A stretch of DNA of 64,000 nt from Pseudomonas chlororaphis (GCF_001921865.1 NZ_MSCT01000015.1:1-64000), one strand, 5' to 3'. Positions 1 through 8,386 are shown, counted from the stretch's first letter. Made by a program: numbers and translations. Notes: a model not told the origin generated them from the sequence alone.

Positions 1-386
1 TACTCAACCCCGGCGGCGTACGCATTGGCACCGCGGAAATCTACCGCCAGGTGGAGAAACTCGAAGCCGTGGTGGAAAGCCTGGCCATCGGCCAGCAATG
101 GGACAGCGATGTGCGGGTGGTGCTGTTCGTGCGCCTGCGCGATGGCCTGCCGCTGGACGACGCCCTGCAAGAGCAGATCCGCCAGGTGATCCGCGCCAAC
201 ACCACGCCGCGCCATGTGCCGGCGAAGATCCTCGCGGTCAGCGACATCCCGCGGACCATCAGCGGCAAGATCGTCGAACTGGCGGTGCGCAACGTGGTAC
301 ACGGCCTGCCGGTGAAAAACACCGACGCCCTGGCCAACCCCGAGGCGCTGGAGCAGTTTCGCGATCGGCCGGAATTGCGCAGCTAG
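1..386 (+). CDS. Acetoacetyl-CoA synthetase, C-terminal end (partial)
   Basis: The reading frame is open from base 3 and ends at TAG 384-386, so only the last ~127 residues are present. The visible part starts with LNPGGVRIGTAEIYRQVE, typical of the C-terminal lid domain of acyl-adenylate-forming enzymes of the acetoacetate-CoA ligase type. The catalytic-lysine region follows as RTISGKIVELAVRNVVHG, where the Lys of SGK is the conserved adenylation lysine. The enzyme would activate acetoacetate with ATP and CoA in ketone-body or leucine catabolism. The start and adenylation core lie outside the window. Identification as acetoacetyl-CoA rather than another short-chain acyl-CoA synthetase rests on the C-terminal wording only. 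Confidence 0.85.
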   Translation, partial: LNPGGVRIGTAEIYRQVEKLEAVVESLAIGQQWDSDVRVVLFVRLRDGLPLDDALQEQIRQVIRANTTPRHVPAKILAVSDIPRTISGKIVELAVRNVVHGLPVKNTDALANPEALEQFRDRPELRS

Positions 387-400
387 CCTGGAAAGCCTTA

Positions 401-466
401 TCGCGGGCAAGCCTCGCTCCTACACAAGAGCGCGTTCTTCTGTAGGAGCGAGGCTTGCCCGCGAGA
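401..466. repeat. REP-type inverted repeat pair
   Basis: TCGCGGGCAAGCCTCGCTCC at 401-420 is mirrored by GGAGCGAGGCTTGCCCGCGA ending near 464, separated by a short spacer. This is the usual Pseudomonas REP doublet, placed just after the stop of the acetoacetyl-CoA synthetase gene. It can fold into a strong hairpin and may also stop transcription or protect the 3' end. Confidence 0.85.
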
Positions 467-575
467 GGCCGGACCTGCCCACCGCCCATCTCACCTGCCC
501 CCCCAAACTGGCCATCCGCGACAAAAGCGGGTGAAATACCCGTCACACCCACGCGCAGACAGATGACACCCCGAT

Positions 576-3113
576 ATGAACGCTCCCTCCTCCGCCAGCG
601 AAGCCGAAACCCTGATTGCCCGGCTGGACTGGGCCGCCACGCCCCTGGGCGCGGTCGACCGCTGGCCGCAGAGCTTGCGCACCGCGGTAGACATCGTGGT
701 CCACGCGCCGATGCCGATGCTGCTGTTGTGGGGCGCGCAGCTGACGCAGATCTACAACGACGGTTTCGCCCTGCTGGCCGGCAACAAGCACCCCGGCGGC
801 TTCGGCCAGCCGACGCACCTGACCTGGCCGGAGTTCGAGGACTTCACCGCGCCGATCTACAGCGCCGTGCTGCAAGGCCAGGTGCGCAGCTTCAGCGAAA
901 AACCCTTCACCCTGCAGCGCCATGGCCGCGCGACGGAGGTGTGGCTGGACCTGACCTACAGCCCGATCCGCGACGAAAGCGGCGCGGTGGCCGGGATCCT
1001 GGTCACCAGCATCGAGACCAACGAGCGCCGCCGCGTTGCCCTGGAACTGGAACAACGCTCCGCCGCCAGCCTCAAGGCCCAGCACGAAACCGAAGAGCGC
1101 CTGCAACTGGCGCTGGCGGCGACCGACGCGGTCGGCACCTGGGATTGGGACATCGGCGAGGACCGCTTTATCGCCGACGCCCACTTCGCCCAGTTGCACA
1201 GCGTCGACCCGGCCCTGGCCGGGCAACTGCCCATCAGCGAATACCTCAAGGGCGTGCACCCGGAAGATCGCGGCATGGTGGCGCGCAGCATCAAGCACTG
1301 CATCACCCACGGCACCGAATACGCCGAGGAATACCGCCTGCAACAGGCCAACGGCGAGATCCGTTGGGTGTTCGCCCGCGGGCGCTGCTACAAGGACCAC
1401 CACGGGCGACCGGTGCGCTTCCTCGGTGCGGCCCTGGACCTGACCGACCGCAAACAGATGGAACAGGCGCTGCGCCAGGGCCAGACCGAGTTGCAGCTGA
1501 TCATCAACGCCATGCCGGTGCTGATCGGCTACGTCGACCGCGAAGAGCGCTTTCGCCTGAACAACAGCGCCTACCTCGACTGGTACGGCCTGACCCCGCA
1601 GGAGCTGTACGGCCGGACGATTCGCGAGGTGGTGGGCGACGAGATCTACGCCACCCGCGCCGACAAGATCGCCGCCGCCCTGGCCGGCAAGCCCTGCAGC
1701 TTCGAAGCCAATTCGCCGCACCGCGACGGCCGCGCGCGGCATGCCCTGATGAAGTACCTGCCGCGCTACGGCGGCGACGGCGCGATCAACGGTTTCTACA
1801 TTTTCGTGATCGACGAAACCGAGCGCCGGCAAACCGAGGAAGCCTTGCGCAACCTCAACGAAACCCTGGAAGAACGGGTCAACCAGCGCACCGAGGCGCT
1901 GGCCACCGCCAACCAGCGCCTGCAAAACGAAATGTTCGAGCGCGAGCGCGCCGAGGACGCCCTGCGCCACGCGCAGAAAATGGAAGCCGTGGGCCAGCTC
2001 ACCGGCGGCATCGCCCACGACTTCAACAATATGCTCACCGGCATCATCGGCAGCCTGGAACTGATGCAGCGCTACATCGACAACGACCGCAGCGCCGAGA
2101 TCGGCCGCTTCACCGACGCCGCGATGTCCTCGGCCAAGCGCGCGGCCGCCCTCACCCACCGGCTGCTGGCGTTCTCGCGGCGGCAATCGCTGGACCGCCG
2201 GCCGTTGGAGCCGAACCAGCTGGTGCGCTCGCTGCACGATCTGTTCAGCCACACCAAGGGCGAACACATCGAGTTGCAGATGAACCTGGGCGCCAACGTC
2301 TGGACGATCAACAGCGACGCCAGCCAACTGGAAAACGCCCTGCTCAACCTGGTGATCAACGCCCGCGACGCCATGCCCGACGGCGGCGTGCTGACCATCG
2401 AGACCGCCAACAGCTACCTCAACGGCAGCGACCTCAATACCCTGGAACCGGTCAAGGCCGGCGACTACGTGATGCTCGGCGTCAGCGACAACGGCGCCGG
2501 CATGAGCCCGCGGGTGCTGGCCAAGGCCTTCGACCCGTTCTTCACCACCAAGCCCATCGGCCAGGGCACGGGCCTGGGGCTGTCGATGATCTACGGCTTC
2601 GCCCAACAGTCGGGCGGGCACCTGACCATCACCAGCCAGCCGGGCCAGGGCACCTGCGTGCGCCTGTACCTGCCGCGCCTGCACAGCGCCGCCCCGGCCG
2701 ACCACGCGGCACCGGCCAGCAGCGCCGCGCCTTACGCGGTGGCCGGCGAATCGGTGGTGCTGGTGGAAGACGACCCGGCGGTACGCATGCTGGTGGTCAA
2801 CGTGCTGAACGAGTTGGGCTACACCGCCTTCGAGGCCGAAGACGCCAAGAGCGCGCTGCCGTTGCTGGAGTCCGACTTGCGCATCGACCTGCTGGTGACC
2901 GACGTTGGCCTGCCGGGCATGAACGGCCGCCAGCTAGCGGAAATCGCCCGCCAACAGCGTCCGGAACTCAAAGTGCTGTTCATGACCGGCTACGCGGAAA
3001 AAGCCGCCGAGCGCCAGGGTTTTCTCGACGCGGGCATGGACCTGATGGCCAAGCCGTTTTCCATCGAGGCGCTGGCGCAGAAGATCCGCGACATGATCGG
3101 CCAGCATGGCTGA
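576..3113 (+). CDS. Cytosolic PAS hybrid sensor histidine kinase with receiver domain
   Basis: This 845-residue protein starts with PAS-like sensory segments (about residues 20-150, 170-290 and 305-420), with no evident signal peptide or membrane segment. A coiled-coil linker (about 420-470) follows, then a HisKA dimerization domain with H-box GGIAHDFNNML (phospho-accepting His481). The ATPase domain has an N-box near residue 587 (NALLNLVINARDAM), a G1 box DNGAGMS near 635 and GTGLGLSM. The C-terminal receiver starts near 726 (VVLVEDDPAVRML); Asp776 in TDVGLPG is the phosphorylatable residue and KPF its conserved lysine. The HDFNN-type H-box is typical of soluble hybrid kinases that phosphorylate their own receiver. 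The input signal is unknown and no partner response regulator is adjacent. Confidence 0.9.
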   Translation: MNAPSSASEAETLIARLDWAATPLGAVDRWPQSLRTAVDIVVHAPMPMLLLWGAQLTQIYNDGFALLAGNKHPGGFGQPTHLTWPEFEDFTAPIYSAVLQGQVRSFSEKPFTLQRHGRATEVWLDLTYSPIRDESGAVAGILVTSIETNERRRVALELEQRSAASLKAQHETEERLQLALAATDAVGTWDWDIGEDRFIADAHFAQLHSVDPALAGQLPISEYLKGVHPEDRGMVARSIKHCITHGTEYAEEYRLQQANGEIRWVFARGRCYKDHHGRPVRFLGAALDLTDRKQMEQALRQGQTELQLIINAMPVLIGYVDREERFRLNNSAYLDWYGLTPQELYGRTIREVVGDEIYATRADKIAAALAGKPCSFEANSPHRDGRARHALMKYLPRYGGDGAINGFYIFVIDETERRQTEEALRNLNETLEERVNQRTEALATANQRLQNEMFERERAEDALRHAQKMEAVGQLTGGIAHDFNNMLTGIIGSLELMQRYIDNDRSAEIGRFTDAAMSSAKRAAALTHRLLAFSRRQSLDRRPLEPNQLVRSLHDLFSHTKGEHIELQMNLGANVWTINSDASQLENALLNLVINARDAMPDGGVLTIETANSYLNGSDLNTLEPVKAGDYVMLGVSDNGAGMSPRVLAKAFDPFFTTKPIGQGTGLGLSMIYGFAQQSGGHLTITSQPGQGTCVRLYLPRLHSAAPADHAAPASSAAPYAVAGESVVLVEDDPAVRMLVVNVLNELGYTAFEAEDAKSALPLLESDLRIDLLVTDVGLPGMNGRQLAEIARQQRPELKVLFMTGYAEKAAERQGFLDAGMDLMAKPFSIEALAQKIRDMIGQHG

Positions 3114-3164
3114 TTTCAGGCATAATCCGCCCCCGCCGTCCGCACCGTTGCAAGGTCATTGCCC

Positions 3165-3440
3165 ATGAAAGCCCAAGCCCGCCACATCCTGGTGAAAACC
3201 GCCGAAGAAGCCGAACAGCTCAAGCAGCGCATCGCCAAGGGCGAAGCCTTCGACGTGCTGGCGAAGAAATACTCCACCTGCCCCTCCGGCAAACGCGGCG
3301 GCGACCTGGGCGAAGTGCGCCCCGGGCAGATGGTCGGGGCTATCGACCAGGTGATCTTCAAAAAGCCCCTGCGCACCGTACACGGGCCGATCAAGAGCAA
3401 GTTCGGTTATCACCTGGTGCAAGTCTTTTTCCGCGATTGA
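3165..3440 (+). CDS. ppiC: Parvulin-type peptidyl-prolyl cis-trans isomerase C
   Basis: This 91-residue single-domain parvulin starts MKAQARHILVKT and continues with the family pattern A..LA.....CPSG..GGDLG....GQMV..ID.V.F, ending FGYHLVQV. It has no signal peptide, so it is a cytoplasmic PpiC-like rotamase rather than a SurA/PpiD chaperone. An in-frame TTG lies two codons upstream, but ATG 3165 has AAGG at 3152-3155 with suitable spacing and gives the usual family N-terminus. The gene lies 51 bases after the kinase stop and is followed by a REP-like element. Confidence 0.93.
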   Translation: MKAQARHILVKTAEEAEQLKQRIAKGEAFDVLAKKYSTCPSGKRGGDLGEVRPGQMVGAIDQVIFKKPLRTVHGPIKSKFGYHLVQVFFRD

Positions 3441-3460
3441 CACCGGCCGACCGCCCCCCC

Positions 3461-3611
3461 CTGTAGCCGCTGCCGAGCCTGCGAGGCTGCGATCGACGGC
3501 GCAGCCGGCGCAAAGGCAGTATCCCCGATCGTTCAGGCAGACCGCGTCGCCAGGTTTTGCGGCCCCTGCGGTGCCGGACGCAGCCTCGCCGTAGCTCGGC
3601 AGCGGCTACAG
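3461..3611. repeat. Long REP-like inverted repeat (CTGTAGCCGCTGCCG family)
   Basis: CTGTAGCCGCTGCCGAGCC at 3461 is mirrored by GGCTCGGCAGCGGCTACAG-type sequence ending at 3611, with inner arms around GAGGCTGCGATCG. The same outer arms recur at 6714-6828 and, as a half element, at 8387-8432. It lies between convergent ppiC and kdgK and probably acts as a bidirectional terminator. Confidence 0.8.
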
Positions 3612-3617
3612 GCCGGC

Positions 3618-4526
3618 TCAGGCTCTTGGGATCAACGCCCCCGGCACCTGGATCACCCGGCTCGCCAGGCGATGCCCGGCCTCTGCCGCGCGCTCCGGGC
3701 TACCGCCGTTCAAACGACATGCCAGATACGCCGCGCTGAACGAATCCCCCGCCGCCGTGGTGTCCACCACTTTCTCGACCCGCTGCGCCGGCACGGAGAA
3801 CGACTCGCCGCCGCGGCGGATCAGGCAAGGCTCCGCGCCGCGCTTGAGCACCACCTCGGCAATCCGCGGGTAAGCGGCGAACACCGCCGCGCTGTCGTTG
3901 AAACCGAACAACGCCTGCTCGTCGTCTTCGGTCAGCAACGCCAGGTCCACCTGCTCCAGCACCTGGCGATACGCCGCCTGCGCCTGCTCCACCGAGGCCC
4001 ACAGCCGTGGCCGATAGTTGTTGTCGAAGACCACCTGCGCGCCGCGCTGACGCGCTTCGATCAAGGTCTCGAGCAACCTCTGGCGCCCCCGCTCACCGAG
4101 CACCGCCAGGGTAATGCCGCTGAAATACAGCACGTCATACGCCGGCAGCGCCGCCAGGATCGGCTCGGCCGCCGGCGTGGTGAAACAGTCGCGCACCGCC
4201 GCCTCGTTGCGCCAGTAGAGAAAACGCCGCTCACCCTGGGCGTCGGTCTGGATGCAGTACAAACCGGGCAAACGCCCCGGCAAGCGCTGGACCATACCCA
4301 GGCCGATGCCTTCCTCGGCCCAGCTGCGGCACATCGCGTCGCTGAAACTGTCATCGCCCAGGGCCGTGACGTAATCCACCGTGGCGCCTGCGCCCAGCTC
4401 GCGGGCCAGGTACACGGCAGTGTTCAAGGTGTCGCCGCCGAAGCTCTGTTGCAGGCTGCCATCGGCGCGGTGTTGCAGTTCGATCATGCATTCGCCGATC
4501 AGGGCGATGCGCTTATGGGAGGTCAT
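3618..4526 (-). CDS. kdgK: PfkB-family sugar-acid kinase, probable 2-keto-3-deoxygluconate kinase
   Basis: This 302-residue ribokinase-fold protein has N-terminal IALIGECMIEL, the substrate region FGGDTLNTAVYLAREL, and near residue 253 the PfkB signature DTTAAGDSFSAAY, whose Asp is the catalytic base. GE(C)MIEL plus GGDTLN is the pattern of 2-dehydro-3-deoxygluconokinases, which make KDPG for the Entner-Doudoroff pathway. It is the last of four minus-strand genes (ridA-like, iclR-like, PLP deaminase, kinase). That setting suggests it phosphorylates a keto-deoxy sugar acid made by the upstream deaminase. Substrate specificity cannot be proved from sequence. Confidence 0.85.
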   Translation of the reverse strand: MTSHKRIALIGECMIELQHRADGSLQQSFGGDTLNTAVYLARELGAGATVDYVTALGDDSFSDAMCRSWAEEGIGLGMVQRLPGRLPGLYCIQTDAQGERRFLYWRNEAAVRDCFTTPAAEPILAALPAYDVLYFSGITLAVLGERGRQRLLETLIEARQRGAQVVFDNNYRPRLWASVEQAQAAYRQVLEQVDLALLTEDDEQALFGFNDSAAVFAAYPRIAEVVLKRGAEPCLIRRGGESFSVPAQRVEKVVDTTAAGDSFSAAYLACRLNGGSPERAAEAGHRLASRVIQVPGALIPRA

Positions 4527-4564
4527 CGGTTTGCCTCTGGAAATGGGGTGTTTGGACCGGCCCT

Positions 4565-4628
4565 ATCGCGAGCAAGCTCGCTCCTACAGATACAGACTGT
4601 CCCCTGTAGGAGCGAGCTTGCTCGCGAT
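4565..4628. repeat. REP doublet
   Basis: ATCGCGAGCAAGCTCGCTCC at 4565 is mirrored by GGAGCGAGCTTGCTCGCGAT ending at 4628. It is the AGCAAGCTCGCT REP subtype, also found at 8285-8308, 11157 onward, 11278 onward and 54398-54442. It separates the deaminase from the sugar kinase. Confidence 0.85.
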
Positions 4629-4653
4629 CAGCCGCAACGCGGCGCTGGCCGCC

Positions 4654-5871
4654 TTAGAAACAGGTCTCCAGGCTCTCCACCACCTGCAACCCCTCATCCA
4701 CCAGCAACCCGGTACGCCACTTGTCGAAGGTCAAGCACGGGTGCGAAGTCCCAAACGAAATGATATCGCCGACCCGCAACTCCACCCCCGGCGCCACCGT
4801 CATGAACGCATGCTGGTCCATCACCGCCGTCACCTTGCAGGCACTCACATCGTCGCCGATGCCCGACGCCACGCCCGCCTTGTAACGCAGCAACGGCACT
4901 GGCAGCCCGGCGTCGTAAGCCACGTCGCGCTTGCCCAGGGCGATCACCGCGAACCCCGGCTCCGGCAAGGACTGCACATGGGCCCAGACCTCCAGCGCCG
5001 GGCGCAAACCTTCGTGCAGGTCGCTGCGGCGGTCGAGCACGCAGCACTGCGCTTCCTTATAGATGCCATGGTCGTGGGCCACGTAACTGCCCGGGCGCAA
5101 CACACTGAGGAAACGTCCCTGGGCGTTCTGCGCCTCGAAGGACTCGGCGATCAGGTCGTACCAGGCCGAGCCGGACGCGGTGATGATCGGCTTGGCGATG
5201 GCGAACAAACCCTCGTCCTGCAGTTGCACCGCCAGGCGCACCAGGGACCCGGCGAACGCACGAATGCCGCTCACGGCATGCTCGCCGTGAATCACCCCTT
5301 CGTAACCCTCCATGCCGCACAGGGCCAAGGCCGGCTGCGCCTTGATCGCCCGCGCCAGCTCCAGCACTTGCTGCTCGCTGCGGCAACCGCAACGGCCGCC
5401 GACCACGCCGTACTCGATCATCACGTTCAGGCGCACGCCCCGGGAGGCGAAGAACGCCCCCAGGTCGGCGACGTTGTCCGGGTGATCGACCATGCAATAG
5501 AAGTCGAACGCCGGGTCGGCCAGCAAGTCGGCGATCAGCGCCATGTTCGGCGTGCCCACCAGCTGGTTGGCCATCAACACCCGGCGCACGCCGTGGGCGT
5601 AGGCCGCACGAGTCTGCACCGCGGTGGCCAGGGTAATGCCCCAGGCGCCCGCCTCCAGCTGCCGGCGAAACAGCGCCGGAGTCATGCTGGTCTTGCCGTG
5701 GGGCGCCAGCTCGGCGCCGCTGTCGCTGACGAACGTCTGCATCCAGCGAATGTTGTGTTCCAGGGCCTCGCGGTGCAGCACCAGGGCCGGCAGGCTGACA
5801 TCGCGCAACAGATGGGCGCCGGGCTGGGCAGCGCCCTTTTCCACGGCAGCGTTGATCAAGGCAGAAGACAT
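4654..5871 (-). CDS. Fold-type III PLP amino acid deaminase / D-serine dehydratase-like enzyme
   Basis: This 405-residue protein has an alanine-racemase-type barrel and a C-terminal D-serine dehydratase-like domain. Lys60 in LAPHGKTSM is the expected Schiff-base lysine. GTSHPCLTFDKW near the C-terminus supplies His377 and Cys379, the zinc-ligand pair known in eukaryotic-type D-serine dehydratases and D-threonine aldolase relatives. ATG 5871 is chosen because AAGGAG sits 7 bases upstream; the frame is open further but lacks such a site. Enzymes of this family eliminate water and ammonia from D-3-hydroxy amino acids through an enamine intermediate. The RidA gene upstream and KDG kinase downstream suggest a hydroxy amino sugar acid such as D-glucosaminate as substrate (inference). 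Confidence 0.85.
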   Translation of the reverse strand: MSSALINAAVEKGAAQPGAHLLRDVSLPALVLHREALEHNIRWMQTFVSDSGAELAPHGKTSMTPALFRRQLEAGAWGITLATAVQTRAAYAHGVRRVLMANQLVGTPNMALIADLLADPAFDFYCMVDHPDNVADLGAFFASRGVRLNVMIEYGVVGGRCGCRSEQQVLELARAIKAQPALALCGMEGYEGVIHGEHAVSGIRAFAGSLVRLAVQLQDEGLFAIAKPIITASGSAWYDLIAESFEAQNAQGRFLSVLRPGSYVAHDHGIYKEAQCCVLDRRSDLHEGLRPALEVWAHVQSLPEPGFAVIALGKRDVAYDAGLPVPLLRYKAGVASGIGDDVSACKVTAVMDQHAFMTVAPGVELRVGDIISFGTSHPCLTFDKWRTGLLVDEGLQVVESLETCF

Positions 5872-5909
5872 GTTCGAACTCCTTACAGTAGGGCCGCAGA
5901 GGGCTGGCG

Positions 5910-6674
5910 CTAGTCGTTGATGCGCCGGGCCAGGTTGTTCGCGCTGTCGATCAGCACCCGGCGGTAGTCGGCGTAATTGTTCTGGGCATCGGCCCGCGGC
6001 GCGACGATGCACAGGGTGCAGACGCACACCCCGTTTTCGTCCCGCACCGGGGCGGCGAAGCAATGGGTAAAGGTGTCGGCCACGCTGTCGAAGGAGAAGA
6101 AACCCTCCGCGGTGGCCTGGCGGATTTCCTTCAAGAAAGTCGCCAGCGGCAGACGCTCGCCGTCGGGCAGAACGAAGTCGCGCTCGTCGATCATCTCGAC
6201 GATCTGCTCATCGCTCAAATGCCCCAGCAGCAGACGCCCGGAGGCAGTCCAGGGGATGGGCGCGTGCTCGCCGATATTCGAGGAAATGCGAAAATGCCGC
6301 TCGCCCTCCTTCATCAGCGCCACCGTGTACTTGCGCCCGTTGAGCAGGCACATCTGTGCGGTCTCGCGGGTCTGGCGGACAATCTCCTGCAAGGCCGCAT
6401 CGGCCTCCCGCGTCAGGTCGAAATGGCGCAAATGCGCCTGGCCGAGAAAGTACAACTGCCGGCCCAGGTACACATGCCCGTCCTTGCCCACCGGCTCGAG
6501 AATCCGCCGCTCCAGCAAAGACGCCACCAACTCGTACACCGTCGACTTGGGGCTGCCGACGCCCTTGGCAATATCGTTGGGCCGCAACGGCTGGCCGATC
6601 TCCTTGAGGAAATCGAGAATATCGAACGCCCGGTCCAAGCCCTTGGCCCGGCGCTTGATGGTGTCTTCGGTCAT
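5910..6674 (-). CDS. IclR-family transcriptional regulator
   Basis: This 254-residue protein has an N-terminal winged helix (about residues 10-70, RAFDILDFLKE then DIAKGVGSPKSTVYELVASLLERR) and an IclR effector-binding domain (about 80-250, with IPWTASGRLLLGHLS and the CFAAPVRDENGVCVCTLCI segment). It precedes the deaminase by 38 bases, so it is probably co-transcribed and controls the local catabolic genes. A candidate operator lies upstream of the RidA gene at 7321-7336. Confidence 0.92.
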   Translation of the reverse strand: MTEDTIKRRAKGLDRAFDILDFLKEIGQPLRPNDIAKGVGSPKSTVYELVASLLERRILEPVGKDGHVYLGRQLYFLGQAHLRHFDLTREADAALQEIVRQTRETAQMCLLNGRKYTVALMKEGERHFRISSNIGEHAPIPWTASGRLLLGHLSDEQIVEMIDERDFVLPDGERLPLATFLKEIRQATAEGFFSFDSVADTFTHCFAAPVRDENGVCVCTLCIVAPRADAQNNYADYRRVLIDSANNLARRIND

Positions 6675-6713
6675 GTCAAAACAATCCCCTTCAAATGGTG
6701 CACTGCCGCGCCC

Positions 6714-6828
6714 CTGTAGCCGCTGCCGCAGGCTGCGATCGACCGCAACGCGGGCGCAGGATCTTCAAATCGCCGCGCCCCCTCCGGGGTCGTTCGCAGC
6801 CTCGCCAAGGCTCGGCAGCGGCTACAGG
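6714..6828. repeat. Long REP-like inverted repeat
   Basis: The outer arms CTGTAGCCGCTGCCG (6714) and CGGCAGCGGCTACAG (ending 6828) enclose GGCTGCGATCG / CGTTCGCAGCC inner arms. It is the same family as 3461-3611 and lies between the RidA-like and IclR genes. Confidence 0.8.
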
Positions 6829-6849
6829 GCTACAGGTTTGCGATCCGCG

Positions 6850-7239
6850 TCAGGCCTTCTTCTTGTACGCCACGCAATCGATCTCAACCTTGCAATCCAC
6901 CATCATGTTGGCCTGCACACAAGCCCGCGCCGGCGCATGCTCCGGCTTGAAATACTCGCCGAACACCTTGTTGAAACTCCAGAAATCCCGCGGGTCCTCC
7001 AACCACACCCCGACCCGCACCACATCCTCCAGGCCATAGCCGGCCTCCTCCAGAATCGCCACCACATTGCGCATCGTCTGATGCGTCTGCTCAACGATCC
7101 CGCCCGTAATGATTTCGCCGTCCAGGGCCGGCACCTGACCGGATACATACAACCAACCATCGGCCTCAACAGCGCGAGCGAAAGGACGGGGCTGGCCACC
7201 GCCGGCGGTGCTGCCGGTGCCGTAGCGAGTGATGCTCAT
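6850..7239 (-). CDS. RidA/YjgF/UK114-family enamine/imine deaminase
   Basis: This 129-residue protein starts MSITRYGTG. It has the RidA landmarks LYVSGQVPALDG, QTHQTMRNVVAILEEAGYGLEDVVRV and the C-terminal PARACVQANMMVDCKVEIDCVAY, which holds the conserved Arg and Glu expected in the active pocket. RidA proteins hydrolyse the 2-aminoacrylate-like enamines and imines released by PLP dehydratases. This matches the PLP deaminase two genes downstream. ATG 7239 has AGGAGA about 8 bases upstream and gives the standard family length; the longer open frame to 7377 would add an unrelated leader. Confidence 0.92.
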   Translation of the reverse strand: MSITRYGTGSTAGGGQPRPFARAVEADGWLYVSGQVPALDGEIITGGIVEQTHQTMRNVVAILEEAGYGLEDVVRVGVWLEDPRDFWSFNKVFGEYFKPEHAPARACVQANMMVDCKVEIDCVAYKKKA

Positions 7240-7320
7240 GGGAAGTTCTCCTAGTGAAGGGAAGATTGACCAAAACAAGCGGCCCCCAAAAGCGTTTCGC
7301 GCAATTTCAGGAGGCACTAA

Positions 7321-7336
7321 TTCCGCTATAACAGAA
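7321..7336. promoter_or_regulatory. Candidate IclR-type operator upstream of the RidA-led cluster
   Basis: TTCCGCTATAACAGAA is an imperfect palindrome (6 of 8 pairs match). It resembles the TTCCGC..GCGGAA class of sites reported for several IclR-family regulators. It sits in an AT-rich stretch about 85 bases before the RidA start, with a further CGGAA at 7352-7356. Function is inferred from position and shape only. Confidence 0.35.
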
Positions 7337-7620
7337 CAAAATATACAACAACGGAAAATCAGCGAAGAGTGTGCCATGGGAAAGAGAGGGATGACAGAGG
7401 GACAGGCAACACTTCTAGCACCGAGAAGATAGAGAGCCGACCTGAAATGAATGCGGCTACGTCCATTTATTCAGTCGCTAATGACGTATGGATCACTGGC
7501 TCGTGTAAGGCGTTTCTATATCGGATGTAATCATGCTCTCCAAGCTTGTTACCCCGTCATACACCTCCTATATTCCGTTTCGTCGCCCCCAACTCTGCGA
7601 CCGGATTTGGCCGTCCGAAT

Positions 7621-7654
7621 CTCCATGAGCACACCCTAAAATTCCTTCATGGAG
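7621..7654 (+). promoter_or_regulatory. Possible Shine-Dalgarno-occluding hairpin
   Basis: CTCCATGA at 7621-7628 is exactly complementary to TCATGGAG at 7647-7654, which contains the GGAG ribosome site of the ORF at 7665. Folding would leave an 18-base loop and hide the ribosome site. The helix is only 8 base pairs, so this is suggestive. Confidence 0.35.
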
Positions 7655-7664
7655 CGTCATCGTC

Positions 7665-7937
7665 ATGGATTTCCAACCCCTCACCTCCTCCAACACCACC
7701 GACCACCCCGTCGCCTTTATCAACCCGCAAGCCCCCTTGCTTGACCTGCTGACCTACGCCGGCCTGCGCATTCGCGCTGCCCGGGACATGCTGGACAGCG
7801 TGTCCGGCATGACCAGCCGCAACGCCGATGATCTCGACCTGATGCGCTTCTCCAGCGTGGCAACCTTGTTGTTGCAGGATGGATGCGACGTGTTGCACCT
7901 GGCTGAACAACGGGCAATGGAACTCCCAGAACCCTAA
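7665..7937 (+). CDS. Small Pseudomonas protein, DUF3077-like
   Basis: This 90-residue protein has the layout of the small DUF3077-like proteins common in Pseudomonas: a variable N-terminus, a VAFINPQAPLLDLLTYAGLRIRAAR segment (residues about 16-40), and a helical C-terminal part with QDGCDVLHLAE. GGAG at 7651-7654 precedes the ATG by 10 bases. The same RDGCDLMDV-type ending occurs in the small ORFs at 49094 and 51943 in the Rhs region. Function is unknown. Confidence 0.7.
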   Translation: MDFQPLTSSNTTDHPVAFINPQAPLLDLLTYAGLRIRAARDMLDSVSGMTSRNADDLDLMRFSSVATLLLQDGCDVLHLAEQRAMELPEP

Positions 7938-7995
7938 ACCCAACCGCCCTAGCCTTTGCTCTTGCTCAGCTTTGGCTTTGGCTTTTGATCTAGCT

Positions 7996-8308
7996 CTTGA
8001 TCCACCCGCCCCTTCGGCAGGCTGAGTGGAGGTGTTCATCAGGGGGTTGGCGCGCAGCGCCCCTCGACGCAGTCGAGGACATCGCCGGCGGCGATGCCCC
8101 CTGAGGGACGCCGGAACGAGGGAACCCGAGCGCAGCGAGGGCCGTACGCGGGGGCAAGCGTTTTTGCTTACTTTTTTGGCGTTTGAAAAAAGTGAGTCGC
8201 CGTAAGGGCGAAACCATAAGCCGCCGTGACCGCAGCAACGGATATGTACACCGTCCAAAAAATGCAGCGCCAAAGCGGACGCCATCGCGAGCAAGCTCGC
8301 TCCTACAA
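7996..8308. repeat. Conserved Pseudomonas intergenic hairpin block
   Basis: This non-coding block is made of consecutive inverted repeats. CCTCGAC/GTCGAGG lies at 8062-8078, ATCGCCGGCGGCGAT just after 8080, ACTTTTTT/AAAAAAGT at 8170-8193, and TCGCC/GGCGA around 8196-8210, ending in an AGCAAGCTCGCT REP half at 8285-8308. The CTTACTTTTTTGGCG...AAAAAAGTGAGTCGCCG arrangement recurs in many Pseudomonas genomes (general knowledge) and often gives spurious ORF calls. The last arm pair could terminate transcription in either direction. Confidence 0.6.
8246..8294. repeat. Imperfect direct repeat, copy 1
   Basis: The 49 bases begin GTACACCGTCCAAAA and end GCCATCGCGAGCAA. A second copy lies exactly 280 bases downstream (8526-8574), differing at a few positions in the middle. 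Both run into a REP arm. Confidence 0.8.
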
Positions 8309-8386
8309 GTCGGCGTCACACCTCGCTACGGCAGCCCCCCATATAGGCCAGCCCCCTATTCCACTGCCCAAATCGCGAATTCAGGT

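Larger units (their letters stand above)
7240..7664. other. 425-base intergenic region, AT-richer than neighbours
   Basis: It holds the probable promoter of the minus-strand RidA cluster (around 7320-7360) and the leader of the plus-strand small ORF at 7665. No convincing gene was found. Short open frames inside it lack ribosome sites and family resemblance. Base composition is clearly lower in GC than the flanking genes. Confidence 0.5.

Noticed and set aside
5872..6063. A longer N-terminus for the PLP deaminase (to 6063)
   Set aside because: It would overlap the IclR coding region in another frame, is Arg/Pro-rich, and a good ribosome site exists only for ATG 5871.
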